Below are positions 15,190-23,547 of a DNA stretch of 36,364 bases, in pieces. The translations under genes were made by a program, and so were the position numbers. Below the pieces are notes generated by a model, which saw nothing but the letters and a program-made list of their open reading frames with translations, had not been told where the DNA came from and ran no database searches. Position 1 is the stretch's first letter; every line of letters starts with the position of its first letter. The stretch is from Bacteroidota bacterium (lineage in GTDB: Bacteria; Bacteroidota; Ignavibacteria; Ignavibacteriales; SURF-24): contig JAUZPB010000039.1 of the NCBI GenBank assembly GCA_030706145.1, positions 1-36,364 on the forward strand, read 5' to 3'.

Positions 15190-17175
15190 TTAATTTACTT
15201 CAATTGCTTTAAAGCGGCAGGTATCGAAACACATACCGCACTGAATACATTTGTCCTGAACGATATAATGAGCCTGTCCCTTTTCACCTGCGATGGCTTC
15301 CTGAGGGCATTTTCTCATACAGAGCCCGCAGCCATTACAGATGCTGTTATCTATTGTGTAAGTAAGAAGTTCCTTGCAAACACCAGCAGGACACTTTCTA
15401 TCGTAGAGGTGTGCTTCATACTCATCTTTGAAATATCTGAGTCCCGATAAGACCGGGTTAGGAGCACTCTGTCCGAGTCCGCAAAGTGAAGTATCTTTAA
15501 TAACGTCTGCTAAACGCTGGAGATGGATAACTCCCTTAAACCTTTGTAACTGATCAATTTTATCTTTTGTATTCTTATAGCTTTTAGGAATCCTTTCAAT
15601 TATCTCAAGCATTCTTTTTGTACCCTCGCGGCATGGAACGCATTTACCGCAGGATTCATTTTTGATAAAAGTAAGAAAATACTTAGCTACGTCAACCATA
15701 CAAGTATCTTCATCCATAACAACAAATCCGCCAGAGCCCATCATAGCGCCAACGGTTTTGAGGGATTCATAGTCAACTTGTGTTTTAATAACGCTATCAG
15801 GCAGACAGCCACCGGAAGGGCCGCCAATCTGAACAGCCTTAAAGAGCTTATTATCAGGGATACCACCGCCGATATTAAAAATAATATCTTCGAGTGTAAC
15901 GCCCATTGGGACTTCAACCAAGCCGGAATTTTTTATTTTTCCGCTAAGGGCAAATACTTTTGTTCCTTTGGAGGTTGCAGTTCCAATTGAAGAGAACCAG
16001 GTTGAGCCTCTGGTAATAACCGATGAAATATTAGCCAGTGTCTCAACATTATTAATAATAGTAGGTTTGCCAAAAAGTCCAGCATTTGCAGGATAAGGAG
16101 GACGAGGTCTTGGCATACCGCGCTTTCCTTCAATAGAAGCAATAAGTGCTGTTTCCTCACCGCAGACAAAAGCGCCAGCACCTTTTTTAACTTTTAGTTC
16201 AAAGTTAAAACCGCTTCCAAGTATATTTTTACCAAGGAAGGCATATTTTTTACATTCTTTAATTGCATTTTCTAATCTTTCAATAGCTAGAGGATATTCA
16301 GCACGGCAATAAATATAGCCATGGTTTGCTTCAATTGCATAAGCAGCAATGAGCATACCCTCAATGACTCTATAAGGGTCACTTTCCAAAACTGAACGGT
16401 CCATAAAAGCGCCTGGATCGCCTTCGTCAGCATTACAAATGACATATTTGTCATCTGCCTTATTTTTAAGTGCAAGTTCCCACTTTTTGCCAGTAGGGAA
16501 TCCTGCACCACCTCTTCCTCTTAATCCGCTAGCAAGTACCTCTTTTACGACAGTTTCAGGTTTCATTAGTCTAAGGACCTTATCTAAGCCCTTAAAGCCG
16601 CCAACAGCAATATAAGAGTCGATTGAAACCGGGTCGATGATACCGCAGTTTTCAAGAACAACCTTCATCTGGTGTCTAAAGAAAGGATCCTGTTTAATTG
16701 AAGGTAATTCTTCACTTGGAGTACCATGAGTTCCTAAGAGTTTTTCCTTAAATATACCTTTTTCGACTAAAGTTCTCTGTATAAATTTAGAAACGATCTT
16801 AGGAGTAATTTCGCAATAGGAAACCCTGTCCTGACCTGGGAGTTTGATATCAACGATTACTTCTTTAGCGCAATAACCAATACAGCCTGTAGCTTCAATT
16901 CTAGCCTGAATATTGAGTCTTTCAAGTTCAGCTATAATAGTCTCTTCGACCTTTTTAGCCCCGGAAGCAAGGCCGCAGGTACCCATCCCAATAAAAATAA
17001 TAGGGAGGTCATGATCTTTGTAGGTTAATTTTCTGTTGAGTGCTTTGAATTTATCAATGCACTGCTGATCGTGATGACAAAGCGGGCCTTCAGTACAACA
17101 TGTAACAAACTGATTGCAGGGTTTTTCTTGGCTGTGCCAGCATTCGTCACAGCATTTATCGAGAAAAGTTTTCAT
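15190..17175 (-). CDS. hydB: Bifurcating hydrogenase subunit HydB (NuoF-like, with extra Fe-S domains)
   Basis: A 661-residue NADH/FMN subunit. An unusual Cys-rich N-terminus (C8, C9, C12, C20, C26, C27, C33, C39) precedes a thioredoxin-like [2Fe-2S] domain (about 55-140; C67, C98, C102). The NuoF core has GRGGAGFPTG (220-229), CNADEGDPGAFMDR, CGEETALIASIEG and the [4Fe-4S] motif C509/C512/C515 plus C565. A CPAGVC pair (C595, C600) leads into a C-terminal double ferredoxin (C613/616/619/623, C643/646/649/653). This is the domain layout of HydB in electron-bifurcating trimers, where FMN is the proposed branch point. It overlaps hydC by four bases (ATGA), so translation is coupled. Confidence 0.95.
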   Translation of the reverse strand: MKTFLDKCCDECWHSQEKPCNQFVTCCTEGPLCHHDQQCIDKFKALNRKLTYKDHDLPIIFIGMGTCGLASGAKKVEETIIAELERLNIQARIEATGCIGYCAKEVIVDIKLPGQDRVSYCEITPKIVSKFIQRTLVEKGIFKEKLLGTHGTPSEELPSIKQDPFFRHQMKVVLENCGIIDPVSIDSYIAVGGFKGLDKVLRLMKPETVVKEVLASGLRGRGGAGFPTGKKWELALKNKADDKYVICNADEGDPGAFMDRSVLESDPYRVIEGMLIAAYAIEANHGYIYCRAEYPLAIERLENAIKECKKYAFLGKNILGSGFNFELKVKKGAGAFVCGEETALIASIEGKRGMPRPRPPYPANAGLFGKPTIINNVETLANISSVITRGSTWFSSIGTATSKGTKVFALSGKIKNSGLVEVPMGVTLEDIIFNIGGGIPDNKLFKAVQIGGPSGGCLPDSVIKTQVDYESLKTVGAMMGSGGFVVMDEDTCMVDVAKYFLTFIKNESCGKCVPCREGTKRMLEIIERIPKSYKNTKDKIDQLQRFKGVIHLQRLADVIKDTSLCGLGQSAPNPVLSGLRYFKDEYEAHLYDRKCPAGVCKELLTYTIDNSICNGCGLCMRKCPQEAIAGEKGQAHYIVQDKCIQCGMCFDTCRFKAIEVN

Positions 17176-17672
17176 TTTTCACTCGTAATTTGTTCTTCAA
17201 TTTTTTCAGTTGAATTAGTTTGCGAAGCATACTTTTTAAGTATCTTCGGAATGTCTTTTACTGTTGCCCTTCCATAGTAGTCACCATTGACATTAATGAC
17301 AGGAGCAATGGAGCAGGCTCCAATGCATGCAACAGTCTCGAGTGTGAAAGTTTTGTCACGAGTAGTTTCGCCAGCCTTGCAATTGAGTTCGTTCTCTAGT
17401 GCAAAAAGCAGATTAGCAGAACCCTTAACATGGCAGGCCGTACCTCTGCAAACTCTGATAATGTTTTTACCTAAAGGTTTTAATCTGAACTGATTATAAA
17501 AAGTAGCCACACCATATATTCGGCTAAGAGGCATACCTATAAACTCAGATATATCCATTAAAGCAGTTTCCGGCAAAAAGCCATAAATATTCTGCACATC
17601 CTGTAATAAAGGAATTAAATTACTTTTGTCCTTAGGAGGATAATTCGAAAAAATGTGTGAATGCATGTCCAT
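17172..17672 (-). CDS. hydC: Bifurcating hydrogenase subunit HydC (NuoE-like [2Fe-2S])
   Basis: A 166-residue NuoE-family protein: helical N-terminal part, then a thioredoxin-fold cluster domain with C75 and C80 (CRGTAC) and C116 and C120 (CIGAC). It is the small electron-transfer subunit of the trimer and the first gene of hydCBA. The ATG at 17672 is only one base from AAGG, while an in-frame ATG two codons later (17666) has better spacing. The true start could be either. The 220 bases upstream contain a perfect 14-base palindrome and the purE terminator, so the operon has its own promoter, which I could not place with confidence. Confidence 0.94.
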   Translation of the reverse strand: MDMHSHIFSNYPPKDKSNLIPLLQDVQNIYGFLPETALMDISEFIGMPLSRIYGVATFYNQFRLKPLGKNIIRVCRGTACHVKGSANLLFALENELNCKAGETTRDKTFTLETVACIGACSIAPVINVNGDYYGRATVKDIPKILKKYASQTNSTEKIEEQITSEK

Positions 17673-17736
17673 ACCTTATATTTTGGTTCCGGTAAAACGT
17701 AAGTCAATTAATATGCCATTCGAAGTGGTCAAAAAA

Positions 17737-17750
17737 CGCAAAATTTTGCG
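17737..17750. promoter_or_regulatory. 14-base perfect palindrome upstream of hydC
   Basis: CGCAAAATTTTGCG is an exact palindrome 65 bases upstream of the hydC start, flanked by A6 on one side and T7 one base beyond on the other. Position suggests an operator for hydCBA, or a short hairpin with a U-tract. It does not match the Rex consensus I know (TTGTGAAnnnnTTCACAA). Confidence 0.4.
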
Positions 17751-17892
17751 ATTTTTTTAGGTCATGGATGTCCTATTTTAACTTTTTTTCCTAACAATAA
17801 GAAAATTTATCCCTTAAATGAGTTTTAAGAAAAAGTAGGTGCTAAGGTAGAAATATTTTATTTGTATAAGATACAGTGTAAATAGCATAAAG

Positions 17893-17921
17893 GAAAAAGG
17901 CGCCGTTAAGGCGCCTTTTTC
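17893..17921 (-). terminator. Strong intrinsic terminator after purE
   Basis: GAAAAAGGCGCC (17893-17904) pairs with GGCGCCTTTTTC (17910-17921) around a five-base loop. The T5 lies inside the stem on the minus strand. It starts just past the purE stop and isolates purE from the hydrogenase operon. Its symmetry would also let it act on the other strand. Confidence 0.85.
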
Positions 17922-17934
17922 TGCAGAAATAAGC

Positions 17935-18426
17935 TTATATTAAGGCATTATTTTTGGCCTGAGATTCTTCGGCAAGTTTATGTTTAAAGGCAATGACTTT
18001 ATTGCGGATTTCGGTATCTGAAGCACCAAGGATCTGCATAGCCAGAATTCCCGCATTTTTTGCGCCGTTAATAGCAACTGTAGCTACAGGAACACCAGAA
18101 GGCATCTGAACAATTGACAAAAGAGAGTCCATACCGTTAGTAGATTTTCCCAAAATTGGTACTCCAATTACAGGAAGTGGAGTAAAAGCAGCCGTAACGC
18201 CTGGCAGATGAGCAGCGCCACCGGCACCGGCAATAATAACCTTCAATCCCCTATCGGCAGCAGAGGAGGCATAATCAGCCAATATCTGAGGAGTGCGATG
18301 GGCGGAAATTATTTTAATTTCACACTTTACGCCGAATTGTTCACAAATAGAAGAAGCCTCTTTCATTATTGGGAGGTCGGAATCACTTCCCATAAGAATT
18401 CCCACAACCGGGCCATTAGTTTCCAT
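17935..18426 (-). CDS. purE: N5-carboxyaminoimidazole ribonucleotide mutase PurE
   Basis: A 163-residue class I PurE, which converts N5-CAIR to CAIR in purine synthesis. Family motifs are plain: GSDSDLPIM near the start, SAHRTP with the catalytic-site histidine, [12 protein letters not shown], and the [19 protein letters not shown] loop. Length is normal for the bacterial class I enzyme. purK is not in the window. A TTGACA/TATAAC promoter lies 15-42 bases upstream and a strong terminator follows, so it seems to be a single-gene unit. Confidence 0.97.
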   Translation of the reverse strand: METNGPVVGILMGSDSDLPIMKEASSICEQFGVKCEIKIISAHRTPQILADYASSAADRGLKVIIAGAGGAAHLPGVTAAFTPLPVIGVPILGKSTNGMDSLLSIVQMPSGVPVATVAINGAKNAGILAMQILGASDTEIRNKVIAFKHKLAEESQAKNNALI

Positions 18427-18440
18427 AATTATTCTCTCTT

Positions 18441-18468
18441 GTTATATTCGTAGAAAACAGAATGTCAA
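18441..18468 (-). promoter_or_regulatory. Likely sigma-70 promoter of purE
   Basis: Minus strand TTGACA (18468-18463) and TATAAC (18446-18441) are 16 bases apart. The -10 ends 14 bases before the purE ATG, predicting a very short leader of roughly 7-8 bases. Confidence 0.45.
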
Positions 18469-18568
18469 TTAAATATTAACTTAAATAACAACTAAAATAT
18501 TCTTTATTTTAGGAAAAAACAATCTTGCAGTTAAGATGAAAATATATAAAGAATTATTAAAGATAAGA

Positions 18569-18605
18569 AAAAGGGAGCGGTCTCTGCTTAAAACCTCTCC
18601 CTTTT
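18569..18605 (-). terminator. Terminator after the DUF2807 lipoprotein gene
   Basis: AAAAGGGAG (18569-18577) pairs with CTCCCTTTT (18597-18605). On the minus strand the stem ends in a T-run followed by CTTATC. It lies 28 bases past the stop of the lipoprotein gene. Confidence 0.7.
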
Positions 18606-18633
18606 GAGACGTGACCTTTATACATAGAACTAA

Positions 18634-19305
18634 CTATCTTTGTGTTATTGAACCTACTCCAGAGATACTTTTACTAATATTTTTTGGATTTCCATAATAA
18701 TCCAGGTTACCAACGCCAGAGATCTCAGCTCTCAGGTTCTCAGATGCAAATACCTCTGCTTTAGCAGCGCCGCTTATTTCAACATCGGCAACTTCACAAA
18801 CAAGATCCTTTGCACTTACTTTTCCAGCTCCGGAAAGATCCATTCTAAAATGACCTGTTTTACCAGAAAGATTTAATTTACTAGCACCACTTACATTTAC
18901 TACAAAGCTTTCTGTATTGATCCCGCTTACGTTAATGTCGCAAGCTCCTGATTCATCCAATTTTTCAAGGCTTTCAGTAGCAATGCGTAAGTGCAGTTTT
19001 CTTCTTGGGTTAATATTTTTATTTGTATATATATGCAGTGTTGAGCCATCGACCTCAGTTTTAATCAAAGGAAGAATATTATCATCTCCCGTGAGCTGAA
19101 TCGAGGGTTTTTCACCACAGATCACCTCGACATCAAAAGCTCCTCCGATCTCAATTTCCTTGAAATCACTCAGATTTCTAGTTTCATCCTTAGTATTTCC
19201 ACTGCCTCTTACACCATAACCGTGGCAGCCAAAGCCGAAACCGCGGCAGCCAGTAAAGACCATGATTAAAAACAATGGAACTAAAAGCAGATAATATCCT
19301 TTCAT
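18634..19305 (-). CDS. DUF2807-type (GIN domain) lipoprotein
   Basis: A 223-residue secreted lipoprotein. The signal MKGYYLLLVPLFLIMVFTGC ends at lipidated C20. A Gly-rich stretch (GFGFGCHGYGVRGSGN) is followed by a repeating beta-helix-like region in the style of DUF2807 putative auto-transporter adhesin proteins. That pattern includes FKEIEIGGAFDVEV, LDESGACDINVSG, VSGASKLNLSG, DLSGAGKVSA, EISGAAKAEVF and ISGVGNLDYYGNP. These are common in Bacteroidota; their function is not known. The start at 19305 has GGAGG five bases upstream; an ATG four codons earlier overlaps that site. Flanking terminators suggest a single-gene unit. Confidence 0.88.
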   Translation of the reverse strand: MKGYYLLLVPLFLIMVFTGCRGFGFGCHGYGVRGSGNTKDETRNLSDFKEIEIGGAFDVEVICGEKPSIQLTGDDNILPLIKTEVDGSTLHIYTNKNINPRRKLHLRIATESLEKLDESGACDINVSGINTESFVVNVSGASKLNLSGKTGHFRMDLSGAGKVSAKDLVCEVADVEISGAAKAEVFASENLRAEISGVGNLDYYGNPKNISKSISGVGSITQR

Positions 19306-19452
19306 GGTAACCTCCATACACCTAAATATTTTATCTTTCTACCATTTTGACGAAGGAGGTATGAAAAAAGTTACAAAACAAACAGAAGTTTTTGTTTTAA
19401 ATTTTCAAATTTTTCCGATAATATGAAATTCGAATTCAGGACAATAAAAATC

Positions 19453-19481
19453 TTCACATTGTAAAAGAAATAGATTATATT
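19453..19481 (+). promoter_or_regulatory. Possible promoter of the AAA+ gene
   Basis: TTCACA (19453-19458) and TATATT (19476-19481) lie 17 bases apart on the plus strand, giving a leader of about 80 bases to the TTG start at 19570. It is the best match in the 264-base divergent gap. Confidence 0.4.
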
Positions 19482-19569
19482 TATCAGATTTTTATCGATC
19501 ATTTACCAAAAGTTACTCACAAAAAATAAGTAAAAAGAAGAAATCAGTTTTAGCCAGGAGAAAATCTCT

Positions 19570-22500
19570 TTGAATCCCGATGAAATTATACAATTATTAT
19601 CAGAAGCTTACGATCATCTTTGGCATGGGCGGTTCAGGATGGCACTTTCTGCCGCACAAAAGGTATACGATGCAATTCCAAATGACTACAATGCGACACT
19701 ATGTTTAGCATGGGCCCTTCTTGAGAATGGGAATCCTGCAAAAGCAGTAGAAATGGCAAATCTGGCAGTTGAATTAAGCGGAAATACGCTTAATGCCAGG
19801 TTATACAGAGGGTTTTTCTTAAGCAGGTTAAGCATTTATGAAGGAGCTTTATCTGACCTGGATTATGCAATTGACACACAGCAATCGCTGCTTATCTGGG
19901 CATATTTAAATAAAGCGCGCAGTCTTGCGGGTCTGGGAAGATACTTTGAAGCACTCGAGGAGTTAGAAAGGGCTATTTTAATTGATGGACACAACAGTGA
20001 GCAATTAAATAGTATAAAGAAATGGTACAAGATAGCATCTGGATTGACTGAAGATCTGACAAATAACAAGACAGATATAAAGATAGACCTGCTTAAGGAA
20101 GCAGAAGAAGCACTTAAGCAAAAAGAGAACTGGTTTGCCCTTTTTGCTTCAAGAACAATTCTTGCTGATCCAAAGCTTAATTTTTATCATGAAGATGCGC
20201 AGATCCTGGAGCTTGAGGCCATGACGGCAATGTTTCAATACCGCCCGGCATTAGAAAAGGCTGAAAGCTTAAAAGGCTTTTTTCTTGGGAATGCCAGATT
20301 TGAAAATATTTATAATTCACTTCTAAAACTTAATAATAAAATTCCAGAGAATAGTAAAATTGCAGAGACTACGGCCACTTCTCAAAAAGAATATCAGAAT
20401 AGTGCAACAATAAAGAGTATAAGTAAAAGAGTTGATTTCAGGAGTATTCCCAATCATACGGCTGAGTTTATAGACCTTAAGTTATTTGAATTAAGCAGCG
20501 ATCCATTATCTCAGGAAAACAGAAAATATATTTTACAATTTGACGAAAGCCTAACATATTTTATTGGCGCAGAGGGAATTTTCTCCAATCCTTACTATAA
20601 ACAACAGAGTGTTAGTCTGCAAGGCGAGATAGTCTGGATAATTAACGAACAAGAATTGGGACGCAATCCATTTATTATAAATGTTGAAAAAGATTGGAAT
20701 ATGGTATCTTTTGCCCAGAGCTGGGGAAGCGATAAGGCCGGGTACTGGAGAAAGGGACAAGGACGAGTAGAACTGTATATTAATGGAGAGAAAGTTTGTG
20801 AGCGTTGGTTTTTGATAGGTTCAACAGAGATAGTTCAAAACACAAATGTAAAAGAGATACCTGCTGGTCAGGAAAATAGCGAAGAAGTACTATCGCCTGT
20901 CATTCAAACAGTTAAAACCAGTGAAATTAAATCCGGAAGGTCAAATGAAAAAAAGGAAGAAAGTGAATCATTAAAGGATCTGATCCAAAAGCTGGAGGAA
21001 TACACTGGATTAAAAGAGGTAAAGCAATCAGTAAAAGATTTTATTACATACCTTGAATTTATAGATCAAAGGAAGAAACTTGGACTAAAGACGCAAGGAA
21101 GTATATCAATAAACTGTATTTTTCAGGGCAATCCTGGTACTGGAAAGACGACAATAGCCCGGCTGATGGGCAAGATACTAAAAGCGATGGGAATTCTGGA
21201 AAAAGGGCATGTAATGGAAGTCGACCGGGCTTCTCTGGTTGGGCAATATGTCGGCGAAACTGCACTAAAGACAGAGAAAGTAATAAAGGAGTCTCTTGGA
21301 GGCGTACTATTTATTGACGAAGCCTATACTTTAGTAAAAAAATCGGGCAGTTCTCAGGATTTTGGCCAGGAAGCTATAGATACTCTTCTTAAGAGAATGG
21401 AAGATTACAGTAATGAATTAGTAGTAATTGCAGCTGGTTATCCCGAAGAAATGCAGCTTTTCCTTGAATCCAACCCAGGGATCAAATCACGCTTTAACCA
21501 CATTTTTAATTTTGAAGATTTTACTCCAGATGAACTGCTTGAGATTTTCAATGGTGTAGCCAAAGAAGAAGATTTTACGATAGAAGAAAATGCACTTAAG
21601 CTTTTAAGGAAAGGCTTTACAGAGCTCTATAGAAGCAGAGATAAAACCTTTGGAAATGCACGCCTTGTAAATCAATTCTTTAATGAAGCAAAGATGAAAC
21701 TGGGAAGGCGTGTAATTAGTCTTAAAGAAGAAGAAAGAACCGAAGAGGCTTTAAGAACCATACTGGCTGAAGATATTGAAGCCATATTTGAGAGAGAAAG
21801 CGAAAAAGGATTTTCTGTCCCAATAGATGAAGAAAAGCTTTCAAATGCACTTGAAAAGTTAAATAGCCTTACAGGAATTAAATCAATAAAGAACGAGATA
21901 AATGAAATAGTAAAGCTTGTAAGATATTATAAAGAACAAGGCGAGGAAGTAGCAGACAAATTCTCCTCTCACCTTATCTTTTCCGGAAATCCGGGTACAG
22001 GAAAGACGACAGTTGCAAGACTGTTTGGTGAAATATATTCGGCTCTGGGAATACTGTCAAAGGGGCATCTGATTGATACAGACAGGCAGGGGCTTGTTGC
22101 CGGATATGTAGGGCAGACTGCAAAACAGACAAGTGAAGTAATTGATAAAGCTTTAGGTGGAACTCTCTTTATTGATGAAGCATACAGCCTTACAAAAAAA
22201 GGTGACAGTCAGGATTTTGGTCAGGAAGCAATAGATACTCTTCTTAAGAGAATGGAAGATGACCGTGGGAAATTCATAGTAATAGCAGCTGGCTATACAG
22301 AAGAGATGGATTCATTTTTAGAGAGCAATCCGGGGTTAAGGTCAAGATTTACAAAGACATTCAACTTTGAAGACTATAGTCCTGAAGAACTAATTGAGAT
22401 AACAAAAAAACAGTTGGCTTCGGAGGATAAATACTTAAGTGAGGAAGCACTTGAAGGGCTGAAAAAATACTACAATGAGTTATACAGGAACCGGGATAAA

Positions 22501-23502
22501 ACATTTGGCAATGCAAGGCTTGTAAGAAATATAGTAGATAATGCAAAGAGAAATCAGATGCTTAGGCTGGCAGATCTACCATTAGAAGAAAGGACAGAAG
22601 AAGTTTCAAAGGAAATAAAACTAATAGACCTTGAGAGCCTAATTAGCTTACAGAAAGAAAAGAAAGCCGTAAAAGTCGAAGGAGACATCGAGCTGCTTAA
22701 TAATTATATAAAGGACCTGCACTCGCTGATTGGACTAGAGTCGGTAAAAAGATCTGTAGACAAGCTAATTAATAGCCTTAAGGTGGCAAAGTTAAGAGAA
22801 GAGCGAGGTTTATCTGTAATTGAGAAAAGTCTTCATTCGGTTTTTATGGGTAATCCAGGGACAGGAAAGACAACAGTAGCAAGGCTGATGAGTAAGATAT
22901 ACAAAGAAATGGGGTTACTTGAAAGGGGTCATTTAGTTGAAGTAGACCGCACATCTTTGGTAGCCGGATACCAAGGGCAGACGGCAATAAAGACAGAGAG
23001 CATAATTGATCAGGCGCTCGGTGGAACACTATTTATCGATGAGGCATATACGCTTTCCAGAGGGGCAAATGATTTTGGCCAGGAAGCGATAGATACACTT
23101 TTAAAGAGAATGGAAGACTACAGAGGTCGTTTTGTAGTAATTGTTGCAGGATATCCAGCTGAAATGGACCATTTTCTGGATTCAAATCCGGGGCTGCAGT
23201 CAAGATTTGCAAACAATTTTGTTTTTGATGATTATAATTCAAGACAAATGCTTGAAATTGCAGTAACAATTGCATCAGAGAACGGATACAGGCTTGATGA
23301 AGGAGCACTGCAATATATGCTGGATATCTTCACAAAGCTTTATGAGAATCGTGATAAAAACTTTGGAAATGCAAGGACTGCAAGACAAATACTATATGAA
23401 TCGATTAGTAATCAGGAAGAAAGAATAGCAGGTAATTATAACTGCAGTGACAATGATCTAACGACCATAACGATCGAGGATGTAGAAAGAATAATTATTT
23501 AG
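19570..23502 (+). CDS. TPR protein with three CbxX/CfxQ-type AAA+ ATPase modules
   Basis: A 1310-residue cytoplasmic protein and the only plus-strand gene here. The N-terminus (about 1-150) has TPR-like helical repeats (ALLENGNPAKAVEMANLAVELSG, LGRYFEALEELERAILIDG). A further helical part follows, then an unassigned beta-rich domain (about 300-425) with repeated tryptophans. Three AAA+ modules of the CbbX/SpoVK/EccA kind come next. Walker A (GNPGTGKTT) starts at 520, 806 and 1094, and Walker B (LFIDEAY) is in the blocks starting at 578, 864 and 1152. Each has FGNAR sensor/arginine-type motifs and DFGQEAIDTLLKRMED. All three look able to hydrolyse ATP. The start is a TTG with AGGAG nine bases upstream. 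CbbX remodels Rubisco and EccA serves type VII secretion; the substrate here is unknown. Confidence 0.93.
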   Translation: MNPDEIIQLLSEAYDHLWHGRFRMALSAAQKVYDAIPNDYNATLCLAWALLENGNPAKAVEMANLAVELSGNTLNARLYRGFFLSRLSIYEGALSDLDYAIDTQQSLLIWAYLNKARSLAGLGRYFEALEELERAILIDGHNSEQLNSIKKWYKIASGLTEDLTNNKTDIKIDLLKEAEEALKQKENWFALFASRTILADPKLNFYHEDAQILELEAMTAMFQYRPALEKAESLKGFFLGNARFENIYNSLLKLNNKIPENSKIAETTATSQKEYQNSATIKSISKRVDFRSIPNHTAEFIDLKLFELSSDPLSQENRKYILQFDESLTYFIGAEGIFSNPYYKQQSVSLQGEIVWIINEQELGRNPFIINVEKDWNMVSFAQSWGSDKAGYWRKGQGRVELYINGEKVCERWFLIGSTEIVQNTNVKEIPAGQENSEEVLSPVIQTVKTSEIKSGRSNEKKEESESLKDLIQKLEEYTGLKEVKQSVKDFITYLEFIDQRKKLGLKTQGSISINCIFQGNPGTGKTTIARLMGKILKAMGILEKGHVMEVDRASLVGQYVGETALKTEKVIKESLGGVLFIDEAYTLVKKSGSSQDFGQEAIDTLLKRMEDYSNELVVIAAGYPEEMQLFLESNPGIKSRFNHIFNFEDFTPDELLEIFNGVAKEEDFTIEENALKLLRKGFTELYRSRDKTFGNARLVNQFFNEAKMKLGRRVISLKEEERTEEALRTILAEDIEAIFERESEKGFSVPIDEEKLSNALEKLNSLTGIKSIKNEINEIVKLVRYYKEQGEEVADKFSSHLIFSGNPGTGKTTVARLFGEIYSALGILSKGHLIDTDRQGLVAGYVGQTAKQTSEVIDKALGGTLFIDEAYSLTKKGDSQDFGQEAIDTLLKRMEDDRGKFIVIAAGYTEEMDSFLESNPGLRSRFTKTFNFEDYSPEELIEITKKQLASEDKYLSEEALEGLKKYYNELYRNRDKTFGNARLVRNIVDNAKRNQMLRLADLPLEERTEEVSKEIKLIDLESLISLQKEKKAVKVEGDIELLNNYIKDLHSLIGLESVKRSVDKLINSLKVAKLREERGLSVIEKSLHSVFMGNPGTGKTTVARLMSKIYKEMGLLERGHLVEVDRTSLVAGYQGQTAIKTESIIDQALGGTLFIDEAYTLSRGANDFGQEAIDTLLKRMEDYRGRFVVIVAGYPAEMDHFLDSNPGLQSRFANNFVFDDYNSRQMLEIAVTIASENGYRLDEGALQYMLDIFTKLYENRDKNFGNARTARQILYESISNQEERIAGNYNCSDNDLTTITIEDVERIII

Positions 23503-23522
23503 GAAGACAAGTAGTTAAAAGG

Positions 23523-23547
23523 GAAGCCCTTATTTTTTAAGGGCTTC
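23523..23547. terminator. Shared hairpin between convergent genes
   Basis: GAAGCCCTTA (23523-23532) pairs with TAAGGGCTTC (23538-23547) around TTTTT. It lies between the ends of the AAA+ gene (plus) and the VOC lipoprotein gene (minus) and overlaps the last codons of the latter. On the minus strand it is followed by CCTTTTAAC. It may end both transcripts. Confidence 0.6.

Noticed and set aside
17737-17750. A Rex-type redox repressor site
   Set aside because: CGCAAAATTTTGCG does not match the TTGTGAAnnnnTTCACAA form; left as an unassigned palindrome.
19361-19426. A 21-residue open frame with GGAGGT right before its ATG (begins MKKVTKQTEV)
   Set aside because: The ribosome-like site touches the ATG, leaving no spacer; the peptide has no recognisable feature and lies in the divergent promoter gap.
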